A stretch of 64,000 bases of DNA from Burkholderiales bacterium (GTDB taxonomy: Bacteria > Pseudomonadota > Gammaproteobacteria > Burkholderiales > Casimicrobiaceae): assembly GCA_905339295.1 (NCBI GenBank), contig CAJPFI010000024.1:22487-86486 (forward strand). Direction: 5' to 3'. This document shows positions 8,286-17,132 of the stretch, piece after piece; positions within the stretch are counted from its first letter, which is position 1, and each line of letters begins with the position of its first letter. The notes beneath the pieces are model-generated. The model did no database searches, was not told where the DNA came from, and saw only the letters and a list, made by a program, of their open reading frames with translations. Position numbers and translations under genes: made by a program.

Positions 8286-9974
8286 ATGGCGGACCGGATC
8301 TGGCTCAGGAGCTACCCCGTCGGCATGCCCGCCGAGATCGACGCCGACGCGTTCGGGTCGATCCCGGACCTGCTCGGGAAGATCGCCGTCAAGTTCGCCG
8401 GCCGACCGGCCTTCCACAATCTCGGCCGCACCGTGAGCTATGCCGAGCTGGAGCGGCTGTCGCGCGACTTCGCCGCGTTCCTGCAGACACTGCCCGGCAT
8501 GGGCAAGGGCGATCGCGTGGCCATCATGTCGCCCAACCTGCTGCAGTACCCGGTGGCGCTGTTCGGCATCCTGCGCGCCGGCATGACCGTGGTGAACGTC
8601 AATCCGCTCTACACGCCGCGCGAGCTCGAGCACCAGCTCAAGGACTCCGGCGCCAAGGCGATCGTCATCCTCGAGAACTTCGCGAGCGTGCTGCAGCAGG
8701 TCGTCGCGAGCACGCCGGTCGAGCACGTGATCACTACCCAGATCGGCGACATGCTGCCGAGGCCGAAGCGCTGGCTCGTCAATCTCGTGATCAAGAAGGT
8801 GAAGAAGATGGTGCCGGCCTGGCGCATCGAGCGCGCCATCCGGTTCAGGACGGCGCTCGCGCGCGGCGCGGCGACGGCGCTCCGGCCGGTCGAGGTGTCA
8901 CGCGAGGATCTCGCGTTCCTGCAGTACACCGGCGGCACCACCGGCCTGTCGAAGGGCGCGATGCTCACCCACCGCAACATCCTCGCCAACCTCGAGCAGA
9001 CCGGCGTGTGGGTCTCGGCCAGCTTCAGGGAGGGCGCCGAGGTCGTCATCGCCCCGCTGCCGATGTACCACATCTTCTGCCTCACCTCGACGCTGTCGTT
9101 CATGAAGTGGGGCAGCCTGATCGTGCTCGTCACCAATCCGCGCGACCTGCCGGCCCTTGTCAAGGAGCTCGGACGATGGAAGTGGAGCGTCATGACCGGC
9201 GTCAACACGCTGTTCAACGGTCTGCTGAACGCACCGGGCTTCGACAAGCTCGACTTCTCCACGCTGAAGGTCGTGGTCGGCGGCGGCGCGGCCGTCCAGA
9301 AGCCGGTGGCCGAGCGCTGGGAGCAGGCCACGCGGCGGGGCATCACCGAGGCCTACGGCCTGACCGAGGCCTCGCCCGGCGTCTGCGCCAATCCGCTGGG
9401 CGCGCCGTGGAGGGGCACGATCGGCCTGCCTTTCCCGTCCACCGACGTGTCGATCCGCGGCGCCGACTTCGCTGAACTCCCGCCGTGGACCGGCGAAGGC
9501 GACATCGAGAAGCACACCGGCGAGATATGCGTGCGCGGCCCGCAGGTGATGAAGGGCTACTGGAACAACGCGGCGGAAACCGCCAAGGTGATGCAGGACG
9601 GCTGGCTCAAGACCGGCGACGTCGGTCATCTGGATGCCGACGGCTACTTCACGATCACCGACCGCAAGAAGGACATGATCCTGGTGTCCGGGTTCAACGT
9701 CTACCCGAACGAGATCGAGAGCGTGGTCGCCATGCATCCGGGCGTGCTCGAATGCGGGGTGGTGGGCGTGCCCGACGCCAGGACGGGCGAGGCGGTGAAG
9801 GTGGTGATCGTGAGGAAGGATCCGGGGCTCACGCCGGACGCGGTGCTCGAGCACTGCAGGCTCCAGCTCACCGGCTACAAGCTGCCGCGCCACGTGGAGT
9901 TCCGCGACGCGTTGCCGAAGACGCCGATCGGGAAGGTCCTGCGGCGGGAGTTGCGCGGCACGCCGAATCCGTAG
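8286..9974 (+). CDS. fadD: Long-chain fatty acid--CoA ligase (FadD-like AMP-forming acyl-CoA synthetase)
   Basis: A 562-residue adenylate-forming enzyme that activates fatty acids to acyl-CoA through an acyl-AMP. Motifs in order: the P-loop-like YTGGTTGLSKGAMLTH near residue 216, ITEAYGLTEASP near 357, the TGDVG hinge near 443, FTITDRKKDMILVSG near 455, and the catalytic-Lys region TPIGKVLRREL near the C terminus. Overall length and motifs match bacterial FadD. Two adjacent ATGs exist at 8283 and 8286. The Shine-Dalgarno AGGAGG at 8275-8280 sits 2 bases from the first and 5 from the second, so the second is preferred. No beta-oxidation genes are adjacent. Confidence 0.9.
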   Translation: MADRIWLRSYPVGMPAEIDADAFGSIPDLLGKIAVKFAGRPAFHNLGRTVSYAELERLSRDFAAFLQTLPGMGKGDRVAIMSPNLLQYPVALFGILRAGMTVVNVNPLYTPRELEHQLKDSGAKAIVILENFASVLQQVVASTPVEHVITTQIGDMLPRPKRWLVNLVIKKVKKMVPAWRIERAIRFRTALARGAATALRPVEVSREDLAFLQYTGGTTGLSKGAMLTHRNILANLEQTGVWVSASFREGAEVVIAPLPMYHIFCLTSTLSFMKWGSLIVLVTNPRDLPALVKELGRWKWSVMTGVNTLFNGLLNAPGFDKLDFSTLKVVVGGGAAVQKPVAERWEQATRRGITEAYGLTEASPGVCANPLGAPWRGTIGLPFPSTDVSIRGADFAELPPWTGEGDIEKHTGEICVRGPQVMKGYWNNAAETAKVMQDGWLKTGDVGHLDADGYFTITDRKKDMILVSGFNVYPNEIESVVAMHPGVLECGVVGVPDARTGEAVKVVIVRKDPGLTPDAVLEHCRLQLTGYKLPRHVEFRDALPKTPIGKVLRRELRGTPNP

Positions 9975-10127
9975 CGTCGCCTCTGCACCGGCACCCGGCG
10001 GGGCAGGGAAAACGTCACGTCGGGCACAACGTCGATCGCGCGGAACCTGCCGCCAGGAACCCTCCGACGGATGCGAAGGCCCGCGGACTCCTCCCGAACG
10101 CCGGGCAGGCTCCTCTCGCCACTGACG

Positions 10128-11024
10128 ATGCGGGCCCTGCCCCGCGGACGCTCGCCGGGGCTGGTCCGGCTCCTTGTCGTCGCCCTCGTCCAGTGGGGAG
10201 CGGGGATCGCCCATGCCGACGATCCGGCCACGAACGCCGCATCGCTGCACGCCAGGTACGAGTCGCTGCGCGAGCGATTGAGCGACAACCCGTACGGGAC
10301 CCCGATCCACGTGGAATCGCGTCAGGCCGCGGACCATCTGGAAGGTGACCTGTACGGCGTGATCGATCATCCGTTCGCGACCGTGAGTCCGGCGCTGAAG
10401 GGGACCGCTCACTGGTGCGACATCCTCGTCCTGCATCTCAATGTCAAGGATTGCCGGCCCTCGGATCAGGGATCGACGAGCTCGCTCGCGGTGTTCGTCG
10501 GCGGCAAGCACGCCCGCACGGCGGACGCGGCGACGCGCATGGACTACGCCTATCGCACCGTCGCCGACGCGCCCGATTACCTTCGGATCATGCTGGTCGC
10601 CGACGCGGGTCCCTTCGGGACAAGGGAGTACCGGATCATGCTCGAAGCGATTCCGCTGGGGCGCGAGCAGGCCTTTGTCCACCTCGGCTATTCCTATGCG
10701 TACGGCCCCATCGCCCGGTTCGCGGTCGAGGTCTATCTCCAGACGATCGGGCACGCCAAGGTGGGCTTCACCGTCACCGGATGGCGGCCCGACGGCCGGC
10801 CCATCCACGTCGGTGGCGTCCGTGGCGTGGTGGAACGCAACGCGATGCGCTATTACCTGGCCGTCGTCGCCCACCTCGGCGCTCTGTCCGACGTGCCGCA
10901 CGAGCAGTTCGACAAGCGCCTGCGCGACTGGTTTGCCTTCACGGAGCGGTACCCCCGCCAGCTGCACGAGCTGGAGCGGGACGAATACCTGAGCATCAAA
11001 CGCGGGATGGATCGGCGTCCGTAA
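10128..11024 (+). CDS. Secreted protein of unknown function
   Basis: A 298-residue protein that I do not recognise. The N terminus looks like a signal peptide (two Arg, hydrophobic LVRLLVVALVQWGAG, then an AHA-like cleavage site near residue 26), so the mature protein is probably periplasmic or outer-membrane-associated. The mature part holds two Cys (HWCDILVLHLNVKDCRP, near residues 92-106) that could form a disulphide. A repeating beta-strand character follows, with many aromatic residues, ending in a charged helical tail. I chose the ATG at 10128 because an upstream in-frame ATG at 10071 would bury the signal peptide. It lies 153 bases after fadD on the same strand, but no functional link is visible. 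Confidence 0.6.
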   Translation: MRALPRGRSPGLVRLLVVALVQWGAGIAHADDPATNAASLHARYESLRERLSDNPYGTPIHVESRQAADHLEGDLYGVIDHPFATVSPALKGTAHWCDILVLHLNVKDCRPSDQGSTSSLAVFVGGKHARTADAATRMDYAYRTVADAPDYLRIMLVADAGPFGTREYRIMLEAIPLGREQAFVHLGYSYAYGPIARFAVEVYLQTIGHAKVGFTVTGWRPDGRPIHVGGVRGVVERNAMRYYLAVVAHLGALSDVPHEQFDKRLRDWFAFTERYPRQLHELERDEYLSIKRGMDRRP

Positions 11025-11415
11025 CGCCGCGGCTTCCTTCCAACCACGCGCCCCGCGCCCTCGTCGCCGGCGTCAGCCGCAGCTCCAACCGCACCCCTGT
11101 CGCAGATCCGAGGCTCTCCACCGCGGCACGCGCCGAGCGCCTGTCACTGCCGAACCGCGGTCGACCCGGGCGGATCGCCGCCGCCATGCCGGGGGACGGT
11201 GGCCGCGACGGCTCGCGACTCCTTGTGAAATACTCCCGCTCTGCGCGGGAGGGAGCCGCTGCAGCGTGTCGCGGCGCAGTCCGTGCGCGGAAGGCGCGGA
11301 CCGCGCGCCGCGACCATCTCGCGTGGCCGGCGCAGTGCCGGGCCCGACAGCCGCGGGTGCGGCCGCCGGCTGCCGCCCGCCCTGGAAGGCATGGCGTCGA
11401 AGCAGGAGGGCAATC
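11025..11415. other. Intergenic region without supported gene
   Basis: These 391 bases lie between the secreted-protein gene and the hydrolase gene. The open frames here are extensions of neighbouring frames or Arg-rich shadows. The only element I can support is the ribosome-binding site AGGAGG at 11404-11409, 6 bases before the GTG start of the hydrolase. Confidence 0.5.
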
Positions 11416-12222
11416 GTGCGATTCGCGCAGACTCGACTTGCGACCGGCCCACGGATCCACTATGCCGAGCAGGGCGATGCCGGCGGCGAAGCGATCGTGT
11501 TCCTGCACGGCTGGCCCGACTCCTGGTTCTCGTTCAGCCGGGTGCTGCCGTCGCTGCCGACGCAGTACCGCTGCTTCGTTCCCGATCAACGCGGTTTCGG
11601 CGACTCGGAACGTCCCGAGCGCGGCTATGCCACGCGCGACCTCGCGGCCGATGCCGTCGCCTTCCTGGACGCGGTCGGCATCGGGCGCGCGACCATCGTG
11701 GGGCACTCGATGGGAAGCTTCGTCGCGCGACAGGTCGCCATCGCTTCCCCTGACCGGGTCGCGCGACTGGCGCTGATCGGCAGCGGCTGGTCGTCGAGGA
11801 ATCCGGTGACGCTCGAGGTTCAGGCATCGCTGCGCGACCTTGCCGATCCCGTGCCGATGGCGTTCGCGCGCGACTTCCAGGCGGGCACCGTCCACCGATC
11901 GGTACCCGGGCCGTTCTTCGAGCGGATCGTCGCGGAGAGCCTGAAGCTGCCGGCCCGTCTCTGGCGCGACGTGCTCGACGGCCTGATGGAATACGACGAT
12001 CTCGGTGAGCTGTCCCGGATCGCGGCCCCGACGCTCCTGGTGTGGGGAGAGCGCGACGCCTTGTTTCCGAGGGAGGATCAGGACCGTCTGTTGGCTGCGA
12101 TCCCCGGCGCCACGCTGCGGATCCATCCGGAAACCGGCCACTGCCCGAACTGGGAGTGCCCGGAGCAGGTCGGCGCCGATCTCGTCGCGTTCATGTCGGC
12201 GCATCCGGCGAGCCCGCGATAG
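11416..12222 (+). CDS. Alpha/beta hydrolase
   Basis: A 268-residue alpha/beta-hydrolase fold enzyme starting at GTG 11416, supported by AGGAGG six bases upstream. Features in order: the oxyanion-hole HGWPDSW motif near residue 35, the strand and loop CFVPDQRGFGDSERP near 57, the nucleophile elbow GHSMGSF with the catalytic Ser near residue 97, the acid region LLVWGERDALFP near 210, and the catalytic His in PETGHCPNWE near 238. The order fits epoxide hydrolase, haloalkane dehalogenase or esterase relatives; the substrate is not inferable. It is convergent with the Crp/Fnr gene downstream. Confidence 0.88.
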   Translation: MRFAQTRLATGPRIHYAEQGDAGGEAIVFLHGWPDSWFSFSRVLPSLPTQYRCFVPDQRGFGDSERPERGYATRDLAADAVAFLDAVGIGRATIVGHSMGSFVARQVAIASPDRVARLALIGSGWSSRNPVTLEVQASLRDLADPVPMAFARDFQAGTVHRSVPGPFFERIVAESLKLPARLWRDVLDGLMEYDDLGELSRIAAPTLLVWGERDALFPREDQDRLLAAIPGATLRIHPETGHCPNWECPEQVGADLVAFMSAHPASPR

Positions 12223-12256
12223 GCGCGATCGCCGGATATCGGTCGCGGATGCGGCG

Positions 12257-12958
12257 CTAACCCTGCGCGCGATCGAACACCGATTTCACGATCTGGTAGC
12301 AGGTGCAGGACGACGCCTTGAGCCCCTTGGCGTCCAGCACCCGCAGCGAGCCGCGCGAATAGCTGATCAGGCCGCGTTTCCTGAGCGCGCCGGCCGCCTC
12401 CGTGACCCCCTCGCGCCGCAGGCCCAGCATGTGCGCCAGGAACTCCTGCGTCAGCAGGAATTCGTCCGATCCCACGCGATCCCGCGTCATCAGCAGCCAG
12501 CGGGCCAGGCGCGCTTCCGCATCGTGAAAACGGTTGCAGGCCGCGGTCTGCGAAATCTGCGCCATCAGCGCGTAGGTGTACCGGTACAGCGCGTCCCGCA
12601 GCGGCCGATTCCGGTCGAACTCGATGCGGAATGGCGCCGAGGCCATGCGCAGCGCGTCGCCACCGCCCTGGACGAGCGCCCTGACCCCGGAAACGCCCAT
12701 GCCCAGGATGAACGGCATTCCGGCCATGCCCTCGTTGCCCACCATGCCGACTTCGAGCGTGCGGCGCTTGTCGACCGCGGTAAGCAGCGACACGAGGCAG
12801 CCGAGCGGAAAGTAGACGTGCCGTATTGCCTTCCGGGGCTCGTAGAGCACCTGCCCGAAACCCAGGGTCACCGGCTCGAGATCTCGCTCGAGGCGGCGGA
12901 AATCCTTCGTCGGAATGCTGGCCAGCACCCGATTGCCCATGTGCGTTCGAACGGTCAT
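12257..12958 (-). CDS. Crp/Fnr family transcriptional regulator
   Basis: A 233-residue regulator with a cyclic-nucleotide-binding-like beta-barrel at residues 15-130 (FGQVLYEPRKAIRHVYFP, GNEGMAGMPFILG), a dimerisation helix and a C-terminal winged helix-turn-helix around residues 165-215 (TQEFLAHMLGLRREGVTEA). The N terminus lacks the cysteine cluster of Fnr, so an oxygen-sensing Fe-S cluster is not supported. A Cys-x-Cys near the C terminus (SSCTCYQ) is of unknown role. Its closest neighbour upstream is the divergent arsR-arsM unit about 560 bases away; no target is evident. Confidence 0.88.
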   Translation of the reverse strand: MTVRTHMGNRVLASIPTKDFRRLERDLEPVTLGFGQVLYEPRKAIRHVYFPLGCLVSLLTAVDKRRTLEVGMVGNEGMAGMPFILGMGVSGVRALVQGGGDALRMASAPFRIEFDRNRPLRDALYRYTYALMAQISQTAACNRFHDAEARLARWLLMTRDRVGSDEFLLTQEFLAHMLGLRREGVTEAAGALRKRGLISYSRGSLRVLDAKGLKASSCTCYQIVKSVFDRAQG

Positions 12959-13458
12959 TCGGTGCTTTCTCGTCGTTCACCGGGCCTGCCGCAACGTCCG
13001 GACGACTTGCGATGGGTGTCGATGGAGACGCCGACGCTGACCGGATTCGTTGCGATGACATTGCCCGCGAGCGAGCATGCTGCGCCGAACGCGCGGCACT
13101 GTATGTGCGGCACCGCACCCGCCGTTCGCGCGCGCAACCACGCGCTGCCGCGTTTCCTTCCAGCGACGCGATGGTGACGCGAAGACGCACACGATGCCAT
13201 GGGCGCGCGGACGTGCGAGCCGCGCGCCCCCGGCGAGTTCGCGATGCCCACCCGACTTCGAAGCGGTCGTACGGACATGTCGGGCGTTCTGCAGGTGCCG
13301 CCCGCGGCAGAGGCAGACGGCGTCCGGCCCGGTCCCCGGCGTCCGACCGCGTCAGCGCCGGCGAGCGCTCCCGGGCCGGGCGCACGCCCCCGAATCGTCG
13401 CGACGCGGTAATCGCCGGGGGGCGCCGCCGCCTTGGCGGTCCGGTTATTCGTAGCGGC
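12959..13458. other. Intergenic region without supported gene
   Basis: About 500 bases separate the Crp/Fnr start from the arsR promoter. Several overlapping open frames are present in different frames and strands. They are Arg/Pro-rich and mutually antisense, as expected by chance in G+C-rich DNA, and no ribosome-binding site supports any of them. Base composition becomes AT-rich only at the arsR promoter. Confidence 0.5.
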
Positions 13459-13486
13459 TTGACACGTCCGTTGTTTCGATTATCAT
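13459..13486 (+). promoter_or_regulatory. Sigma-70-type promoter of arsR-arsM
   Basis: A consensus -35 box TTGACA (13459-13464), a 16-base spacer and a -10 box TATCAT (13481-13486) lie 31 bases before the arsR start codon. It is one of the clearest promoters in the window and stands out from the G+C-rich surroundings. Confidence 0.75.
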
Positions 13487-13498
13487 AGAAATATCGAA
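13475..13498. promoter_or_regulatory. Candidate ArsR operator
   Basis: An inverted repeat ttcgat (13475-13480) and atcgaa (13493-13498), separated by 12 bases, overlaps the -10 box and the likely transcription start. Imperfect 12-2-12-like dyads at this position are typical of ArsR/SmtB repressor sites. Binding here would block RNA polymerase and give autorepression relieved by metalloid. Confidence 0.6.
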
Positions 13499-13517
13499 CA
13501 ATATTGAAAGAACGGTC

Positions 13518-13862
13518 GTGACCCCGAAACCCGCGCTGGACGACGTGCCCCGCTACGCCGACATGCTGTCGGCCATGGGGACCGAGCCGCGCCTGCGGAT
13601 CATGCGGCTGCTGCTCTCGGCCCATCCCGAGGGGATGGTCGTGGGAGACATCGGCGCCGAGCTCGAGATCCCGAACTCGACGCTTTCGCACCACCTGGAG
13701 AAGCTCCGCAACGAGGATCTGGTCCGGGTCCGCCGCGAAGGAACGTTTCTCCGCTATTCGGCCAACGGTGCGGCGCTGCAGGAACTGCTCCGCTTCCTCT
13801 ACGCCGAGTGCTGCACCCGCAACCGGGCGATCGAGCCGCTGACGATCGTCGCCAACCCCTGA
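13518..13862 (+). CDS. arsR: ArsR/SmtB family metalloid-responsive repressor
   Basis: A 114-residue ArsR-type repressor starting at GTG 13518. The winged helix-turn-helix is visible ([27 protein letters not shown] shortened here to its core [10 protein letters not shown], near residues 54-63). An adjacent Cys pair near the C terminus (ECCTRN, residues 98-99) is a plausible As(III) ligand; the classical CVC site in the DNA-binding helix is absent, so sensing probably uses the C-terminal cysteines. It lies directly after its own promoter and operator and 14 bases before arsM, so the two form one operon. Confidence 0.88.
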   Translation: MTPKPALDDVPRYADMLSAMGTEPRLRIMRLLLSAHPEGMVVGDIGAELEIPNSTLSHHLEKLRNEDLVRVRREGTFLRYSANGAALQELLRFLYAECCTRNRAIEPLTIVANP

Positions 13863-13876
13863 CGAAAGGAAGACCC

Positions 13877-14731
13877 ATGTCCCAGCCGGGCGATGTGAAG
13901 GAGATCGTGCGCGAGAAGTACGGCCAGGCCGCGTTGCGCGTGCAGGCGGGCCAAGGCAGCAGCTGCTGCGGGAGTGCGCCGAGCGCAACGAGTTGCTGCA
14001 ACCCGATCACCTCCAACCTCTACGAGGCCGGACAGGCGGGCGAAGTGCCCGATGCGGCGCTGAAGGCGTCGCTGGGGTGCGGCAATCCCACGGCGCTCGC
14101 CGAGCTGAAGCCGGGCGAGACCGTGCTCGACCTCGGGTCGGGCGGCGGGATCGACGTGCTGTTGTCGGCGCGGCGCGTCGGGCCAGCCGGCAAGGCCTAC
14201 GGCCTCGACATGACCGACGAGATGCTCGCGCTCGCCGAGGAGAACAGGCGCAGGAGCGGACTTGCGAACGTCGAGTTCCTGAAGGGCGAGATCGAGCACA
14301 TCCCGCTGCCCGACAACTCGGTGGACGTGATCATCTCGAACTGCGTCATCAACCTCTCGGGCGACAAGGACCTGGTGCTCAAGGAGGCGTTCCGGGTGCT
14401 GAAGCCGGGCGGTCGCTTCGCCGTGTCGGACGTGGTCGTTCGCGGCGACGTGCCCCCTGCCATCCGCAAGAGCATGGAGCTGTGGGTGGGCTGCGTCGCC
14501 GGCGCGCTCTCCGAGACCGACTACAGGAGCAAGCTCGCGAGCGCCGGATTCGGCGACATCGATCTCGAGGTCACGCGCGTGTACGACAGCGAGGATGCCC
14601 GCGCCTTCCTCGCCGCCGAAGGCATCGACCGCGACAGGATCGCCGGCGAGGTCGAAGGCAGGTTCGTGAGTGCCTTCATCCGTGCCGCGAAGCCCGCATC
14701 CTGCTGCGCGCCGGGTTGCTGCGCGCGCTAG
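13877..14731 (+). CDS. arsM: Arsenite S-adenosylmethionine methyltransferase
   Basis: A 284-residue class I SAM-dependent methyltransferase that converts As(III) to methylated arsenicals. The SAM-binding motif [14 protein letters not shown] is near residues 83-96. The three cysteines conserved in ArsM for As(III) binding and catalysis are present at about 68 (LGCGNP), 156 (SNCVIN) and 206 (VGCVAG). Extra Cys pairs occur near the N terminus (residues 30-31 and 40-41) and at the C-terminal tail (two CC pairs). The ATG at 13877 is preceded by AAAGGA. No arsenite pump or reductase gene is adjacent, so detoxification here relies on methylation. Confidence 0.92.
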   Translation: MSQPGDVKEIVREKYGQAALRVQAGQGSSCCGSAPSATSCCNPITSNLYEAGQAGEVPDAALKASLGCGNPTALAELKPGETVLDLGSGGGIDVLLSARRVGPAGKAYGLDMTDEMLALAEENRRRSGLANVEFLKGEIEHIPLPDNSVDVIISNCVINLSGDKDLVLKEAFRVLKPGGRFAVSDVVVRGDVPPAIRKSMELWVGCVAGALSETDYRSKLASAGFGDIDLEVTRVYDSEDARAFLAAEGIDRDRIAGEVEGRFVSAFIRAAKPASCCAPGCCAR

Positions 14732-14836
14732 GGGCTCCCGGAGCTGACGTGCGCGATGCCGGCCATGTCGGGCCAACCGTGGCCCCATCGCTGCACCGCC
14801 GCGTCTGCCCACCGACGCGGTCTGCTGCGGGAATCG

Positions 14837-16279
14837 TCAGGTTCGCTGCGGTCGCGCGCTGATCCGCGCCGAGGTCGGCGAGGCGCGCGCGTGCCCGCGC
14901 GATTCGCCCGCAGCATCCGGACGAGTCCGAGGCGCCGGCGTGGCGCTCGACCTGCCGATCGACCGAGGCTCGATCCATCCCGGGGTGATCGCGCGATGCA
15001 TCCCCCAGCCGCGCTCGAGCATCGGGCAGTCCGCGCACTCCATGGATCGCACCTCGCACAGCTTGATGTCGCACAGCACGCTGCGGCCCTGCAGGATCAG
15101 CCGCACGCGGTCGAGCTTCTGTCCCCGCCGCCCCTTGAGCAGCACGACGTCGCCGGATTGCAGCATCGCCTGCATGGCCGCAGCCGCTTCCTGAACCGTG
15201 CGGCCGCCGTCGGTGACGGCGTGCCTCGGCATGCCGGCCCGCCGCGCGCCCGTCCAATAGCGGCGGAAGCCTCGGCCGACCAGCACGAGCCGCGATGCGA
15301 CCGCGGCGACCCGCATGCCGATCGTCACGTAGACCGGCCACTCGCGGCCCTGGATCTCCGACATGTCCCCGAACAGGACGATGCGGCGGTCCGCGGGAAT
15401 CTGCGCCAGCACGTCGAGGGCGGCGTGGATGGTTTCGAGCGTTGCCTTGTGGTCGTCGCGCAGCACGACGGCCCCGCCGGGAAGCAGGACGGGCTCCATC
15501 CGCCCCGGCGTGGGCGCGAGCGCCCGGCAGCGCGACAGCGCCTCGTCGAGGGAAACGCCTTCCGCCAGGGCGACGGCGATCGCGGCGAGGACCGGATAGA
15601 CCATCTGGCGGCCGATGAGACCGATCTCGACCTCCCGTTCCTGGCCGAACGCGCTCAGGTGGAACCGCATTCCGCGAGGCCAGTCGAGACGATCGTCGGT
15701 CGCGCGCACGTCGCACAGCGGACCGAACCCGAACGTGACGACCGATCCGGGCGCATGCGCCTTCATCCACATGACGTTGGCGTCGTCTCCGTTCAGGACG
15801 GCAACCCCCGAAGCGGGGAGCGCCCGAACCATGCGCGCCTTTTCCGCGCGAGTGATGTCCAGCGTCGGCATCAGGGCGTGGTGCTCGCTGCCGATCGACG
15901 TGACGACGGTGACCTCCGGCCGGATCATGCGCGCGTAGCGCTCCATCTGGCCGGGTCCCGAGATGCCCGCCTCGATCACCGCATGCCGCTGCGACGGCCC
16001 GATGCGAAGCACGGCCATGGCGACCGAGGTCCACGCGTTGTGCGTCATCCTCCGGTGCGCCGGCGCCGCGATCGCCGCGGCGACGGCGCGTGCCGCGGTC
16101 GACTTGCCGAACGATCCGACGACCGCCACGACGCGCGTGTTCCGCGCCACGGTACGGCGGTACAGGCGGGCCAGGCGCGACAGCGGCGGCCACAATCGAT
16201 AGAGGATCCCGTCGCTCACCTGTCGCCGGCCACCCGGCGTACGGAGCATCGTCGGGATATCCCTCAGTCGATAGCGCAT
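14837..16279 (-). CDS. MurF-like Mur ligase family protein
   Basis: A 480-residue Mur-ligase-superfamily protein. An N-terminal basic segment is followed by the ATP-binding P-loop GSFGKST near residues 55-61, the magnesium and substrate region GISGPGQMERYARMI, TSIGSEHHALMPTLD, NGDDANVMW and DDHKATLETIHAAL. This is the central plus C-terminal layout of MurF; the usual N-terminal UDP-binding domain is very short. A C-terminal extension contains ECADCPMLERGWG, a CxxC pair not typical of MurF. It stands alone, convergent with arsM and away from any cell-wall cluster, so it is more likely a paralogous amide ligase than the essential MurF. The start at 16279 precedes the conserved region; longer upstream frames are low-complexity. 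Confidence 0.75.
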   Translation of the reverse strand: MRYRLRDIPTMLRTPGGRRQVSDGILYRLWPPLSRLARLYRRTVARNTRVVAVVGSFGKSTAARAVAAAIAAPAHRRMTHNAWTSVAMAVLRIGPSQRHAVIEAGISGPGQMERYARMIRPEVTVVTSIGSEHHALMPTLDITRAEKARMVRALPASGVAVLNGDDANVMWMKAHAPGSVVTFGFGPLCDVRATDDRLDWPRGMRFHLSAFGQEREVEIGLIGRQMVYPVLAAIAVALAEGVSLDEALSRCRALAPTPGRMEPVLLPGGAVVLRDDHKATLETIHAALDVLAQIPADRRIVLFGDMSEIQGREWPVYVTIGMRVAAVASRLVLVGRGFRRYWTGARRAGMPRHAVTDGGRTVQEAAAAMQAMLQSGDVVLLKGRRGQKLDRVRLILQGRSVLCDIKLCEVRSMECADCPMLERGWGMHRAITPGWIEPRSIGRSSATPAPRTRPDAAGESRGHARASPTSARISARPQRT

Positions 16280-17132
16280 CGACAACGGTTGCGTCCTTGG
16301 CGGTCGGGGACGACGTTGGAATCGCGCTGCGTGTCGCCCCGGGCGCCGCTGCGCGGCCCGAGGTGCGGGGGCGCGCACGCGCGTTGCATCGCCGAAGGTA
16401 GCACAGGATGAATGGCTGGCTGCCGCGCCGGGACGGATCGCCGACACGCACGAAAGCGTCGGCGCGACGCCGCGGGAGCGTGCGTTGGCGGCGCGCCTGG
16501 TCGTGGCGCGGGACGACTTCCACGCGCGCCCCGGACCACGGGACGAAGGGCCAATGCGGCGCCGTTTGGATCGGTGTATTGCGGAGCGTGCGTTGCGGAA
16601 CCCGGCAGGATCGTGCCGAGCCGAGGGGGGCCGATTCCCGCACGAATTGCACGGTGAACCCGGCGACGAGCCTCGCCGAAACCCTTTCATCACCCCGACC
16701 AGGGCGAACGCTGCGCGGGCCGGAATCCGGCGGTCCGGGATTCTCGGCGCAGGTCACGGCTACCTCGGACGCAAGCCGGGGACCGTGAGCCGCGCGATCC
16801 CGCGCTTCCGGGAGAACGATCTCGTCGCGGTCCGGCACCGCTGCCTCGAGCGGGGGGACGTTGTCGGATTGCGCGCGGAGGAGGATCGGCCATCACGCGA
16901 CGCGCCACCGGCCGGAGACGCTTCGACCGATCGTCGCGGCGTTCGCAGCCGCGCCGGACGTCAGCGGCGCCGCGGCGATCGATCGCCGCGCCTCGATCCG
17001 GGTCGTCGCTCCCGGGTCGTCGCTCCCGGGTCGTCGCTCCCGGGTCGTCGCTCCCGGGTCGCGCCTGCGATTCGCCCGGCATCCGGGCCGAAACGGCTGC
17101 GGCGACCGCACGCCGCCGAATTCGCCGCGGGG
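16280..17132. other. Long intergenic region without supported gene
   Basis: About 850 bases between the MurF-like gene and pqiC. Overlapping open frames on both strands are Arg-rich, lack ribosome-binding sites and end at random. The only structure I can support is the 14-base tandem repeat at 17001-17062. Confidence 0.5.
17001..17062. repeat. Tandem repeat, 14-bp unit, about 4.4 copies
   Basis: Four perfect copies of ggtcgtcgctcccg (17001-17014, 17015-17028, 17029-17042, 17043-17056) are followed by a partial copy. They lie in non-coding DNA downstream of pqiC. The unit length is not a multiple of three, consistent with absence of a coding constraint. Confidence 0.9.

Noticed and set aside
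12959..13454. Several 60-130 codon frames between the Crp/Fnr gene and arsR
   Set aside because: They overlap in several frames and on both strands, are Arg-rich and lack ribosome-binding sites.
16408..17110. Overlapping frames in the long gap before pqiC
   Set aside because: No conserved motifs or starts; the 14-bp repeat breaks periodicity of three.
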